A DNA stretch of 64,000 bases from Cercis canadensis (taxonomy: Eukaryota > Streptophyta > Magnoliopsida > Fabales > Fabaceae). Both the position numbers and the translations under genes were made by a program. The first letter of the stretch is position 1. Every line of letters starts with the position of its first letter. Below the pieces are notes generated by a model. That model worked only from the letters and a program-made list of their open reading frames with translations. It was not told the origin of the DNA and did no database searches. Positions 11,178-26,184 of the stretch are shown piece by piece. The stretch spans positions 614,356 to 678,355 of the forward strand of contig QAOA01007318.1 in NCBI GenBank assembly GCA_003255065.1, read 5' to 3'.

Positions 11178-14100
11178 TTAATCGACTCTCAGCTTATCAC
11201 ATAAAGATTGATAAGCTGCACTGCAAAGCTTGAACTTCTCTTCTGCCATAGCCTGTCAACATAAGTTAATCAAATAAAATTAGCTAGCTTTTCTAGAATT
11301 GATGTCTGTCATGATAGAGATTCATCAAGTAAATAATAAGTAGAAATATTAAAGAGAATAAGAACGGAGGAAAAAAAATCTAATAGTGGTTAAAGTTTGG
11401 CAAAACCTTAGAAGAACCTTGGTGACGATCTGGATGCCACTTTAGCGCACAGTCTCTATACCTGATTAGTGATAATCATCAAGTTAGTTGAAAATCAGAC
11501 ACAAGAAAAACCAGCAACTCTGGTTCTCTTTAACAATATGGAAAGGAGGAAGCAAGATGAGATTAAGAACTTACGCATTTTTCACATCTTCATGTTTTAG
11601 AGGACCAGAAGCACTCAATCCAAGGGCTAACCTATCTGAAGCTAAATCTGAACCCGAACTGTCAGACTCACTTGAAAAGTCATATTCTTCTTCACTCTGT
11701 TGTCTCCAGTTCCAAGATTTCTCATAATAAGAATAGCGTGCTGATCTCCTCCACTGAGGGTTCCCCTCGTTGACAAAGGACCAATAGAAGAATCGGTTCC
11801 CACCAAATGTAGAACGGAAAACGGTTTCAATATCAAAATCATCGTCACAAAACTCTCCTGTAACAGATAACAATGTATTGCCATTTAACACATGTTCCTC
11901 CAGAATATGCTTCAAAGAAATCTAATATCTTTTACTTGCTGTTAAAAATAGCGTCAACAGACTCAACACAAAGTACTCAGGAAACTGTTTTATGAAAGCT
12001 GATAAGGTGAGTTAAAACCAAATCAATCACATGGTCTCCAAAAAAGATGAATTTAATTACCTGTGAATGACACTAGACTAGACATGAACTTTCCCAGACT
12101 AGATTCATTCAGAAGATTTCCCAGAAGAAACCAATTCATACATATTCTAATAAAAAAAGCTAATTCTGCGCGATACATGTCATACATTTTCACAGTATTA
12201 AGTATATAAAGAATCCTTACTTCTGTACTGATACCGCGATCCTTGATTGCCATTCCTACCCCGTCTATAGCCCTTAGCATAATATTGTTTCTTAAACCAT
12301 GAGGTGCCTCGAGTTGAAGATGGATCATCCTCATCAACATCTTCCTTCCAGCTCTAAACCATGCAGAAAAAAGGCCAGGAGAAGCATTTTTACAAGCAAC
12401 ATCTAAAGACAAAAATAGGGAAGAGAAATGGATAACCCATATGTCTATGGCCATAAGTTCATAGAGATAACAATCTTTGAAAATAGGAATACAAGGACTC
12501 CCACATTAACAGCCCGAACTTTTTTTTGGGTGTTGGGTGTTTGTGTTTTTTTTTTTTGGGGGGAGGGGGGCAACATTAGCAGAATTCAAGCCGTTAGAAA
12601 CTCTGATTAATCTGGTAAAAATGTTATTGCAGAAGTATATCTCAACAAAGGAATAACTAAGAACAAAATGCAGCATACACAGAAAAAATTAGGAAAGGAG
12701 GAGAAATGCTGTATGCCTTGTTCAAATTATCCCTCATTTGCATTTTCTCTAGGATGATGAGAGTTTAAATTATAGGAGGACTGACCGTGTTTCAGCTCAG
12801 AAAGTAAAAATTAATCAAAAAAATGCTAAATTAAATATCAAAATCTAAGTCTTGAAAAAAATGCGATTTACTTCAGGGAGTTTGAAAAGTTAGCAGAACC
12901 TTAAGTATATAAAGCCTTCATGAAGGCAAAAGTTTAATAATGGAAAATCCTTAAGAGGCACTCTTGAAGACCCTTGATTGAGTTTTCCACCCCCTGAATC
13001 ACCTTGCTGTCTCTCTCCTACCAGATTAACCATATTATATAAGCTGTCACAGATCTCACAATCCCACCCTCTCCGAAGTCCCAACCTTGTGGGCCAGCAA
13101 CATAACAAATTTTAGGCAGTAGCTCATTTCATGCGGTCAATGCTAGATGGAAAATATCATGATCAATTAACTTTTTCATGTATGCTACACCAAGTGGCCT
13201 TAATTACTCATCTTTCTACATGATTATCTACTGTCAGCATAATAGCATACTGTAAAGAGATACTGTGCAGAAAAAACAAAGAAAAGTTTCCCTTGACATC
13301 TTAAAACCCAAAACAGTCTGTGAACGAATAAAAAATCCTTTCTTTTTTCCTTTTTCTAAGAATACTAAGTTTATTAAAAATCCACCAATAAGGAAAACTC
13401 AAGCAATCTGAAGGTACATTTGGGCAAAAATCTAAATAGCTTTTCACTTCAACCATCTGGACCATCAATTCCTCCTTCAGACCCTTTGACTGAATAAAGA
13501 AAGTGAAAAAGGCCTCCATGAATTCAATTTTCAAATCCTGCAAAAGTCTCTTGCAAAGCACGCTCCAAATATAGCAGCTATATGATATAAATCGGGAAAT
13601 AACCCATGTGTTTATTTTCATTTGACACTAAGAAGCATACCCACTTCTGTTACAAAATGTTATGTTTGCCTAATTTCAAATATCATAAGGCGTATTACAC
13701 AGGGGGTCACTTTCAAAAGGCCTAATAAGAGTCAGAATAATATCCCCTAGAAATCATATGAATACTATAGGTCGATGCAATATTAGTTTAAATTCGTATC
13801 TTACCTCATGAAGAAGCAAACAAGAATATCAGAAGGTGCACAAAGGAGAGAGAGAGAGAAAGAAACTTATGACAAGACAGTAGTGTTACGAACCTCAAAC
13901 AGGAACTCTGCATAATCACTGACATTGTGCAGTAATGTTTGTTTTGCATGCATCCTTCTAGACCTTCTTGAGAAATGATTGGATTTGGATCTCTGCAATT
14001 AAACAGTTCTAGCACAATAAGATTCTCATGTAATAAGAGCACAGAATTGTAAAGGAAAATTATATTAGAGTATGTGCATGCTGTGCTGGAGGGATCGATT

Positions 14101-15149
14101 GAGTAATTTCCAACAAAGAACGCACCTCCTAGCTTATAATAAATGACGAAACAAGTATGCACACCAATCTGGCTACTGAACTGAGCATACAAACCATGAA
14201 AAGATGAACATCAATGCTAAAAAACAATAAGTACGGCGTTCCCTAGGATTGACAGAAACACTGGTTCTTCTTTATGTTACTTTCGGGTGAGTAAAAAGAT
14301 TGCCTAATGGCTCAACATTCCATCAAAGTACTTAGCTGTCTTCAGGGTAAACGGGAACTTCCAAAATCAGATTAGCACTACCACATTGATGATTCACATA
14401 GTTAGAAATTTTATTTCTTAACGAACATTTAACTGAACCAGAGGACTTCCCCNNNNNNNNNNNNNNNNNNNNNNNNNNNNNNNNNNNNNNNNNNNNNNNN
14501 NNNNNNNNNNNNNNNNNNNNNNNNNNNNNNNNCCCCCCCCCCCCCCCCCCCGCGCCGCGCAAAAAAAAAAATTGGCATAGACGGCATTTTGTTCAAAACA
14601 GTTGCATGAGTAAAGTAACAAATCATAACCCCCTCATGTTTTAACAAATATCTTGGCTACATTGTCAGAATCCTTTCTCCAGACACTTAACATCAAACTA
14701 TATAACTAACAACTGTCTGACCGGTACCTATGATAGATGACTAGACCGGAATTTGAAATGCCGAAAGCCGACAGAGAAGAATTCTTGCTGAAATCTATAA
14801 TTCATTTTCCTTGGTTTTCAGCGCGACCAAGCTAGAGCTAGATGGCCACAAGTACCAACCAGGAGGTAGCGACGATGCAACGGTGCTAAAACAAGTCATA
14901 ATATCTCAATTCTAACCTAAATCATCTCCACTTTTGCTAAAAGCCATATCACAAGAGAAAGCAAAGTAGGATTATTCATTACTGGTATAAAGACACGAAT
15001 CGAAAGACAGAGAAAAGAGAGAAACTAACAGAGTCCCAAAAATTTCGCCTTTTGCGTTCCAAAACAGGAGTGGAATGAAAGAGGGCAGCTTTCAGGTATA
15101 TATAGTTGCTCTTCGAGTTGGTGAGTGCCGCTTTCATGACGCTATTCAT
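11178..15149 (-). CDS. Organelle-type protein with C-terminal J domain (DnaJ superfamily), 6 exons
   Basis: Minus-strand exons: 15149-15030, 13992-13894, 12353-12221, 11857-11575, 11461-11407 and 11252-11178 (TAA), giving 254 aa. The N-terminus (FHSTPVLERKRR within the first 40 residues) looks like a mitochondrial presequence. A basic Arg/Lys region follows, then an aromatic stretch, a Ser/Asp/Glu-rich linker (171-190) and the J domain at the very end, with the HPD motif at 221-223. J domains stimulate Hsp70 ATPase activity, so this is likely an organellar Hsp70 co-chaperone. I believe the Arabidopsis counterpart is At2g42080 (from memory). The reading frame stays open upstream of the chosen ATG as far as a TAG at 15219-15221, but has no other ATG there. 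A tiny uORF (ATG at 15228-15230, three codons) lies in the leader. Intron 1 holds the 80-N gap; no exon is missing. Confidence 0.9.
14453..14532. other. Assembly gap (80 N) inside intron 1 of the J-domain gene
   Basis: The N run is followed by about 19 C, a short GC-only stretch and a run of A. These homopolymers are the likely cause of the gap. ORFs reported across it contain only unknown residues and mean nothing. Confidence 0.98.
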
Positions 15150-16160
15150 TTCTGCAAATGATCCTCGGAGAATGAGAGAAAGGACCGATGCTGCAACCTG
15201 CAAGTTGCGGCCTTGACGCTAAGCCACCATGTGACGCCAGACAAAGAGAAAGAAAATGTGTTGGCGAGTCGACTCGGGGCTGGTAATTCGTGACTCGTAA
15301 GTCCTAACCTCGTAGTCGGGAAGGGAACATCTGAATTCTCAAGTTTTTTTTTTTTTTATTGGTTCATTTTTTGAGGTAACTCAATTCTTTCTCTCTTGTG
15401 GAGTTACGCTTGTGTTCCGTTACATTCCTTGTCCGTCTTTTATGCTTCATGCTTGTTTGTAACAGGATAAAAAAAGTTTTTAATTTTCAACATTGAGTTA
15501 TTATTTAGTACATTATAAAAAATAAAATATTTATACAAGTAATTGAAATTTTATAATTTTATTTATAATAAGCTAAATTTTAAATATTAATATTCTTAAA
15601 TAAGTATCTCAATTTAAAATATTTTTATATTTTAAAATATATTTTTTATACAAAAATTATAATAATATAAAATAAATAATTATGGTTGATTCTAAATATA
15701 AATTATAATTTAATTATTTTTTATCGTGTTTTATTTAAATTAATCATAAATAAATTATATAATACTATCTAGGTCATCATTAAAATAATTTTTATAAAAT
15801 ATTTATTACAAAAAAAATATATAAATTAAATTGCTTGTATAAATATTAATTTCTACCGCAGTATACCAAATATAAATTCTTTGAACATTATGATTTGTCT
15901 AGCTGGGAGCTATCTTAATTTGAAACTTATAAGAAGAAAATGAAGGACTATGAGAACAAATATATCTAAGTATAACAATCTAAATTAATTAATCAATTTA
16001 ATTATTTATTTATGATCTTGTAATTTTTAATTTGAAGTCCATTGAACAAATTGTGGATTGGATTTGGATGGAGCCCAAATATCAAGAGCCTTATTTAGGC
16101 CCAATCTTTTTCGAGCTTGTTAGGCTGAGATTATCAGAAAGACAAGCCGTTTCCATTTTG

Positions 16161-16238
<78 letters not shown>

Positions 16239-18946
16239 GTCATTATAAAGTGGAGATGGTGATAATCATATAAGGAATTAGCTAAACACTATGATGAATA
16301 GAGGTACAGCTTTGTGAGTTGAGTTGAGCATAAAAAATTTGATATCCGTAAGCTGGTGGGTGGGGTGGATAGTGAATAAAATTTCTGTGTTGTGTGTGTG
16401 CGGGACCAAGCCAAAAGAGGTCTCAGTCTCACATGCTCACACCTCCCCTGTGTTCATCTCTCTTGCTTCCTCCTCACTTTTTAAATTTGCTTTACAACTA
16501 GTCTTTTCTTTAATTATTTTGGTTGAAAAGACCATACATTCCTGCCAAACTATGCTTTCTCATCATTTTATACTAATACAAGTTGCATCATCGTGCATAT
16601 GAGCTACCAAAGATGTCGCATTACAATGCCTCATATATCGTAATTTTGAAGCTCGAATATAAATTTATTTATAAACATATTTAATTTATAATATGCAAAT
16701 TCAATTATATCCATACTATATAAAAATAGTGTGACGTGACTCCAATTCAATTGTCTTTAATATTTAAAATTGATTGATGTTATATTAATATTATTATTAG
16801 TTTTAAACAACTTTTCTTTTTTAATGAAGTAAATACCGTAACTTAAACTCTAAATCTTCTATCCAAATCTCCGTATATGATACTCTTGACTTGTTTTACT
16901 TATTTTGTAAGTATTAAAAAATCATTCATGTGATTATAGGGCACAACAACTCCTTGTCTTCATTATTCAAAAATCATATTATTTTCCATGTTATTCGTTA
17001 TTATCTAACATTAGTGCGTTTTCATTGCCATTTTGACCATATAATCAGGATGAAAATTGCATTATTAATGGTTGTTTTCTATTCGGTTCCCATAAGTAAA
17101 AGGAAGACTTAAAGCCTTAATTTTCAATAGTGGATAATCCATCAAGAAGATCACAGCACACCATAGAATATACGATAAATGATTACATTCAACTACTATA
17201 GAGTCAGTAGTTTCCTATCTTGTGGTCAAAAAAGGAGTCAGTTAACAAACCAAACCAAAAAAAAAAAATGGGTGATCTTTTAATTGAGATTGAGAGGGAG
17301 AGTAAAAGGGGTAGTGGTCAACGGGCGAGGGCGACATTGTCCGAAATGGGAGACCACGTTATGTGTTTCGTTGGTCGTTAAGCCTGTCACGTCTTTGACC
17401 AATGCAATCAAATGTTATATAAACCGTTAGATGTTGGACGATTTGATCGGGGTCAACAGAGGATCCGATCCAAGCGACGGAAATTGAGGAAGAAATAACA
17501 GGTGTGAGTGGATGTGACCACACGCAAGCAAACACGCCGACATGATCTTTCGACAGTTGCAAACTGAATGCTGAGTTGGTATAGAGCGCCTTTTGCAACG
17601 TCCCATGTATGATTACTGGCACCCAACCCGCCAGCAAAAGTTGAGTGAAAAAAGAGAGGGGAAATTCGAACCAGAAAAAGCGCTTCCAAATTACAAGGGA
17701 AATTAACTTTACTAGTAGGCCCTACACCAAGACTAAATTACCCCTTCCTTTGAATCATATCACAATTATATCCGATGGAGAACCCACGATTATGGAATGA
17801 ATTGTCATACATCTGTACTATTTCTTTAGGACCTCATTTTTTTTTTTAAATATTTTTTAAGACCTCTTTTACACATGTATTGATTAGTTGGCCCTTTTAA
17901 AATTGTAATATGATGACTTAGACTAACTAACACCTCTTATACATTTTTAAATAGTGTAAAACTATAATTTTTCTAGTAAATCTACAAGGGATTGTCATTT
18001 GATAGATGGTATCACAAATTTGAGGATTCAATTTCATTTAGCAAAAAGTACTTTTCATGGCACAATCATACCTTTTTTTTCATTTGGCATAATCATGCCT
18101 TTTAATTGTTCCTGTGATGAATAATGTTTTATTTATATTTAATATATGATTTAGTAATAAGAGATTTTAATTTAAACATTTGTGCCTTCACAAATCCCAT
18201 CAAAAAATTTAGAAATATCTAAAACAAAGTTAACGGTTTTAATTCAATTCCTCAAAAAAGAAAAGTAAAACATACTTTAATATAAAATTTAATTCAAAGC
18301 AAATGATGCTAGTAGTACTCATTTATAAGAAATTCTATGATATAATTAAATTATGTAGACTTCAAATTATCCACCCTTAATTACTATAAGATAATATTTA
18401 TTAAGATATAAATTCAATACTAAACATGATTAGGTATATGAAGATATATCTATCGATTAGTTATGTGTAAATATTATTCAAAGTTGTAATCTCAATAGAA
18501 TAACTATAAAAAATAAAAATAAAAATACAATATTCTTACCTATGAATCACTTGGCATTAAAGATTTTACATCATGAGATCTTTGGTAATTTTTTTGGGTA
18601 CCTATCTTTGGTAACTTTTGCATATAGTTCTTCTAGTATTGAGATAACTAATAATATCCATCTACTTATCGACAATATTTTTTGCTGTTTGCGGTAATGT
18701 TAATACGTAATTGGATTACTTTTATTTGAAGAAACTTCTAAAACAGATCTAATAGGAGGCAAGGAGGATAGATGGGCCATTTTTAGAGAAGAGAGGGAGA
18801 AATATGTCCAGAGAGAGAAAGTAAGGAAAGTGCCAGCTATATCCAACATAAACGTGAGCCGTCATGGGGTCCGTCGATGAGAGATTCGAAACAGACGGTC
18901 AGGATTTCCTGGTAGTGAATTTGCGGTTCATTTGAGTTGAATTTCA
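15150..18946. other. Intergenic, AT-rich; no supported gene
   Basis: Between the J-protein 5' end and the actin leader I see no coding region. A less AT-rich island at about 17270-17700 has several TTGAC (W-box) cores but no recognisable protein in any frame. The actin promoter should lie in the last few hundred bases before about 18950. Confidence 0.6.
16163..16235. repeat. Unbroken poly-T tract of 73 nt
   Basis: The stretch is a pure T run. It may mark a minus-strand retroposon poly(A) tail, but no element body could be recognised next to it. Its true length is uncertain in assembled sequence. Confidence 0.95.
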
Positions 18947-19071
18947 TTTGCACGACCTTGCTTTTTTAAACGAGAGGGCGGGTAGCTCAGCCACAGACGC
19001 ACAGTCCATTAAAGGAGAAAAGAGAGAGAAACTCGCACACACACACAGATTCGTTTCATTCCATTTCACAG

Positions 19072-19760
19072 GTACACATTCTTCCATTCCATTCTCTCCT
19101 TCTTTGATATTTGATCTTCATTGGGTGAGACTCTAGAGTATTGATGATCCTGCTCCTTTCTTCTTTTTTCTCTGGATTTTCTGTCTGAAATTATAATGAG
19201 CTTAATCTGTTTTTGGGTAAGATCGTTGAATAACTTGAAGTAGAATGACCTTATGTGGCTTTTATCATCTAATCTATGTCTTTGATCGACAAATTTTAAG
19301 CATCATTTCCTCTAATTGATGGTCATTTTTCCTCCCCTGTTTGAGAAGCGCTTACATTCCTGGTAATATGCGCGGATTGATTCTTTACATCAGTTTCATT
19401 TTCCAGAATTCAGGATTTTGAAGCCCATTTGATGATTGAATTTTTGTTTTTGTTTTAACTTTTAGCTGGAATATCTCTGATTGTTCTACTCTTATCTGCA
19501 TTACATAGAAGATATGGCATATTCGATTAAGATCTCTCAGGAATTTGTTGGTTACTTGTTCATTCTTGTTTTATATGGTGTCCTTTGTAATTTGTATCTT
19601 TACGGTAAAAATTGCATGTTATGGCACTTGAATGCGTTAGAATTTGCACCAATCCCCAGATCAGGGCATCTAAAGGAATGAGCATGTCTTTTCCATTCTT
19701 GTTGTTTGTATGTGTTTGATTTTGAGATGTTTATAGAAGATTGGTGTCTATCTGCGGCAG
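19072..19760 (+). other. Leader (5' UTR) intron of the actin gene
   Basis: A CA/GA-rich leader ends ...TTTCACAG|GTACAC at 19071/19072. The 689-bp intron ends GCGGCAG|GCGATA, 10 nt before the actin ATG. A leader intron just upstream of the ATG is a conserved feature of plant actin genes and often enhances expression. The exact transcription start is not visible; the leader exon probably begins near 18950. Confidence 0.75.
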
Positions 19761-19770
19761 GCGATAAAAA

Positions 19771-21594
<1,824 letters not shown>

Positions 21595-23372
21595 TCATGG
21601 AAAGCAAGAGGTGGACCAGAAAATTACAATATACACTTTGTACTACAGAAATACCAGCAAGTGGTTGCGGAACTTCCATTTTCTATTCTTTACCATTTTT
21701 CCGATCATGTTTCTTTCTGTGTTTTCGTTTCTTGATATGTTGGGATAAGAGCATGAAGGCAAGATATGTAAGATTCAATTTTTTTTCTTTTTTTTTTAAT
21801 TACCGCTTTGTTGTAGAAGAGCTGTGTATTGTTACTGATTGGGTTTGGTTGAATCAACAATTCTTTTCGTAAGTTATTTTGATTAGCATATCTATCATGT
21901 ACTTTATTTGTGATTCTTGAAACACGAAGTCATTTATTATTGCTATCCAATATATTATCTTGATAATCATTGTTTTGTCGATGCCAACTTGTATTAACAG
22001 AATTGAGAATTTGAGTTTTTCACCAAATTATGCAGAGTTATCTTCCCGTTCCAGCAGGAATTGAGCTTTGGCAATAAAAAGAAGATATTATATTTACGAG
22101 GATTAGAAAGTAGGAATCCCCTCCCCCCACCGAATAGGACTAGAATTTAACAGTAGAAAGGAATAAATTACCCTGGAAATTTTTGGCTCATAATGTTGCT
22201 AAGTGGGAAGAAAAGAAACCACAAACTGGTAAAAGGGATAGAATGTAGTAAAATAGTTGGAAACTTACGAGTGGGAATGGGAAGTTGGGAATCCATGATG
22301 AGGTGGAATGTTGGTGAGACGCCGCCATCTCCACTCGAATCTAGCCTAGGGGTAGCTAAGTAATTACGTTGTTAAATATCGTTCATGTCGAGTAAGCTAG
22401 CACAAGAAAACAGTTTAAGCGCTACACCCAAAAATATGTTTTGTCTTATTCAGCAATTATATCCAAAAACAGAAAGTGGGTCACAAACTCGCAATTCGCC
22501 CCCCAGTCTCTGTCTGCCGAAGGTAGTAAGAAGACGACAATGAAATGAAACGAATAAAACGATTAAATCTGATGATAAAATCAAGATTTGTCCCCTCCCC
22601 CTCTCTCTCTTTTTTTTTAAAATATATTTATCTTCTAATTACCAATTTAGGAGTTATGAAGATAAACAGACTTTTGGCCAAAAAAATAAAAGGTNCCCCA
22701 GTCTCTGTCTGCCGAAGGTAGTAACAAGACGACAATGAAATGAAACGAATAAAACGATTAAATCTGATGATAAAATCAAGATTTGTCCCCTCTCCCTCTC
22801 TCTCTTTTTTTTAAAATATATTTATCTTCTAATTACCAATTTAGGAGTTATGAAGATAAACAGACTTTTGGCCAAAAAAATAAAAGGTAAACAGACTTCA
22901 CTCAAAATAGAAAGTAGCTCATCAACTCCTCTACGTGACAATGGAACTCCCAATAGTTCTTTCGGCTCATAACAAAAAGGGACTCGAAATTTGCTTACTA
23001 AACAATCCTATATTTGTAGTAAGAGTGAAACCATGCTTCAAATTACCAATTTTATTCAAACTTCAAAGTCTAACACCTCCAAGCAAACACCGGAAAAGAG
23101 GGTAGAAAAGGAGGGAAAAACAAAAAATACCTTAACTTTTCTCAGTTATCACCACCAAGTGAGTGTCTGACAGACCAGGTATCAATTTGAAAGTTAAAGC
23201 ATAGAAGAAGCTTGAAAGGTGAGAGAAATGTTCAAAACAAACAATTAGATGCTGCAAAAATGTCTAATGTAATATGGAATTTCTGAACTTCCTTTCCCAT
23301 AAGCAGGCAGAGCCATTCAAGTTTGTTGGAGACAGTTGCAGAAATCAACCTTTGCAGAAATCAACCTAACAC
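21595..23372. other. Intergenic between actin and PP2C (converging 3' ends)
   Basis: It holds the actin 3' UTR (to roughly 21950) and the PP2C 3' UTR next to 23372. No gene is seen between them, only the N-split duplication at 22501-22888. Confidence 0.6.
22501..22888. repeat. About 194-bp direct duplication split by a single N (likely assembly artefact)
   Basis: 22501-22694 and 22696-22888 are near identical, with a few base differences such as AGTAAGAAG versus AGTAACAAG. The N at 22695 lies exactly at the junction. This is how unmerged overlapping contig or haplotype ends look. Confidence 0.9.
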
Positions 23373-26075
23373 TCACATCAATTCCTGGACAACTTTGAAA
23401 TTTGATGGTCCAACTGTATCAATGAAGCCTCTGACGGACAACTCTGGAACGGTAATATTCTTTGCAAGCAACTCATGGTCTATGAAGACAACAACAACTG
23501 TAATATCATCGTGAAAAAACCGCCTAATCCCCTTCTCAACCTTCTGCAGATCTTTGTATCTCATTTCCCTTTTCCTAGCTGCCTCATTTAAAGCAGCTTT
23601 AAGAAGTCTCCTTGCAATCCCCTGAAATTCCAGAAAAGCAAACAACGATAAGTTAAACTCTTTACTTTTAATTTATACAAGTACAAATGCAAAAAGCAGT
23701 AGAAAAAACATACAAGTCGTGGGTTGTTGTACACAATCTCAACAGCTTCTTGATTTGTCAGGTGTTCCCAAAGCCCATCAGATGCAAATATAAGGAATTT
23801 ATCATTAGGTTGCAAAACTCTTGTACATACAGAAGGTTCTGCAGTTAGCACAGGCCTGCGGATAGGTTCAGGCATGTGGAACCGTGGAAACGAAGGATCA
23901 AGAGAGAACTCTGGTCTCTTCAAATACGCATCGCCTATAGATCTGGATACCTGATAACAGTTGTGGAGTGAACAAGAAACTTTCAAACTAGTACAACCAG
24001 AGTTTGTCAACAGTCCACACTCAAGCACCATGTTGATAGACCTAATACTGAATGACATAAAACCAATAGAAAGTATGCGCAAACAAATGGGTACTTGTAA
24101 CATTTTAAAGGTTTTGCGACAAGCACAGTCCACTATGGTGTACTTGAGGAAGACTTCCACATAAGGTGGAGACATATGTCATAAGATATGTACAACCACA
24201 AAAATAAGACCAAGAGTTCATAATCACATATAGTGTGTATTGCAAACAACAGCTAATGAGGGAGGCTCCAGATAAAATAATTGTGCTTTGCTTGGAATTT
24301 AAGATAGAGAAAATAAAGGAAAACATGGGGGAAAAACACAAATAGGGAATCCAATTTCTCAACTAATTTTCCTTATCCTTCTCTTTTCATTTATCCTTGA
24401 TCCTACCAGTTCTCCAATTAAAGTTTGTTTGTAACAGTCGGAGATCAAAATGTGCACATCTTTGATGTGACATATGTAAATATATAAAATAACACTCATT
24501 TTCAAGACATGGGATAGAAGTTGAAAGAGCATTGCATGTAATCTTCAAATCCTACAAGTTACACAAACAAACGCAAGAAAGAAAAGACGAAGGTAACCTG
24601 AACCATCATCGTATTCTTCTTAATGAAATTGAAAGAAGAAAACCTGGATAATTCCTTTAATGCGCCATGTTCCATGCTTCATAACTACAATTTGTGAATC
24701 TTCTGGATGCAATGACCTTAATTCTCGTCTAACCTCCTCTTTGCTTGCATTGTGCTCTCTGGTCAACTGCTCAGCAACAATCTTATTAGATCCACCTAAA
24801 CAACCAATTACAGCACGAGAGTCTCCAAGATTGGCGACATATAAGGTCCCTTTCCAAATAACACCAACCAGACAACAGGAACCAATTGCTGCTATCAATG
24901 GCTTTATGCCATAAGTCCTTCGAACTAGAGTCAGAAACCCATCCTCGGTAGCAGAAACAGCACCCCTGAGGATATCTTCAGATATAGTTCCATTTTCACG
25001 AGAAATCCCTGTAACCAGATTCGCACAAAACTTCTGTAACTGCTTAAACCAATGAAATACCAACATTATACATGACAAAGTGACATTTTGATGGAAAAAA
25101 AAAAATCCCATGCATTGAGGGCCAGACAGTAGATTTTTTAATTCATGTTATTAGCTAAATTAGTATGTATAATCAATTCAGTTCCACCAACAAAATAGAA
25201 ATTAGACAAAATAAAAAGCAACAGTATGAAACGTCATAAACCATACCGATGGAGAACCAACAAGTCAATCAATTAGTAGCATATGCGTAGATCTCAAATT
25301 ATGTATGCCAATCTTTGTGTTTGTTTTCCCATTTCTTCCACCCTCTTTTCAAGAAACACAACCCAAAAGAAAAAGGAGGGAAGGGAGGAATGAAAACATT
25401 GTTACTTAGTGTAATTTTTTTTTCTTCAGAAAGTAAATCAAATTTTCTACCACAGAGCCGAACAAACTCCAGATTATTAAAATCATTCACTAGATCCAAC
25501 ACCAAGTCATGTGACTAGTTTCTTGTAATCGCAATCATATGCAGTCTGAACAAGGCAAATATACAAACAAACCATCTGGGGCCTATACCGTGTAAGCCAA
25601 AGGGTCACTCAAATAACAAGAAGACATAAGCTCAATGATCATATACAACAAAAGAAGTCCAAAATATCAATCAGTAACACTAGACAAAACCAGCACGCGT
25701 TCAGGCACAAAAATACCATATATAAATTTATTATTATAATCTAAAAATACAAACAATCCCAGAAGACTCACTCATTAGATGATGGAAGAGGTGGTCGCTG
25801 ATGAACCGGGAAGCTTCGGGACCGCCATGGCCATCATATACACCTACGAACATGGCGTCAGAGCCCGTTTCCACCTGGCTGTGATCCTCAATAACTTCAT
25901 TGGCCTGAACCACCGCAAAAGAGAATTCGCCGCAGGAGTGCTTCTCGAGGTCCTTGTACCAGAGGAGAGTGTCTTCAATGGAGGAAGATTCATCAAAATC
26001 ATCCTTGTTCATACGGGCATACCGCCTTACCGGTCTCAAGCACGCAGAAACTATCCTTGCCAACCACGAAAACAT
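23373..26075 (-). CDS. Clade D protein phosphatase 2C, 4 exons
   Basis: Exons 26075-25772, 25008-24644, 23950-23714 and 23621-23373 (TGA) give 384 aa, normal for PP2C.D. The N-terminus ([20 protein letters not shown]) is the conserved clade D start, which fixes the ATG. PP2C motifs appear in order: GVYDGHGG (78-85, metal-binding Asp81), [55 protein letters not shown] and [10 protein letters not shown]. All metal-coordinating acidic residues are present, so it should be active. Clade D members dephosphorylate the activating Thr of plasma-membrane H+-ATPases and are inhibited by SAUR proteins, which restrains cell expansion. Which Arabidopsis member is orthologous cannot be told here. An out-of-frame ATG lies 7 nt upstream (separate entry). 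Confidence 0.94.
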
Positions 26076-26184
26076 CCCACATTTCCCTCTCTAACAAATC
26101 CCTAAAAAATCCAGCAGTGATAGTAAAGGAGAAAACTTGGGTGCCTGAAGAGATGACAGTGTTGATTTCTGATTTCGAAAACAA
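25999..26184 (-). other. Upstream ORF overlapping the PP2C start out of frame (61 codons; inner ATG gives 27)
   Basis: An ATG at 26082-26080, 7 nt before the PP2C ATG and in a different frame, opens a 27-codon ORF that ends 74 nt inside the PP2C CDS (stop at 25999). In the same frame an ATG at 26184 would give 61 codons. If the mRNA includes these ATGs, PP2C translation needs leaky scanning. The leader extent is not known. Confidence 0.5.

Noticed and set aside
14332..14647. Three overlapping minus-strand ORFs of 67-76 codons rich in Gly/Arg
   Set aside because: They exist only by reading through the 80-N gap and the adjacent poly-C; the residues are unknown.
16032..16262. 76-codon plus-strand ORF with a poly-Phe block
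   Set aside because: The block is the poly-T tract; the rest matches no family.
17359..17689. Two overlapping minus-strand ORFs in a less AT-rich island
   Set aside because: No family likeness in either frame, no splice or start context; better read as non-coding.
22501..22888. Segmental tandem duplication
   Set aside because: The junction is a single N and the same pattern recurs at six other single-N sites, so an assembly cause is far likelier.
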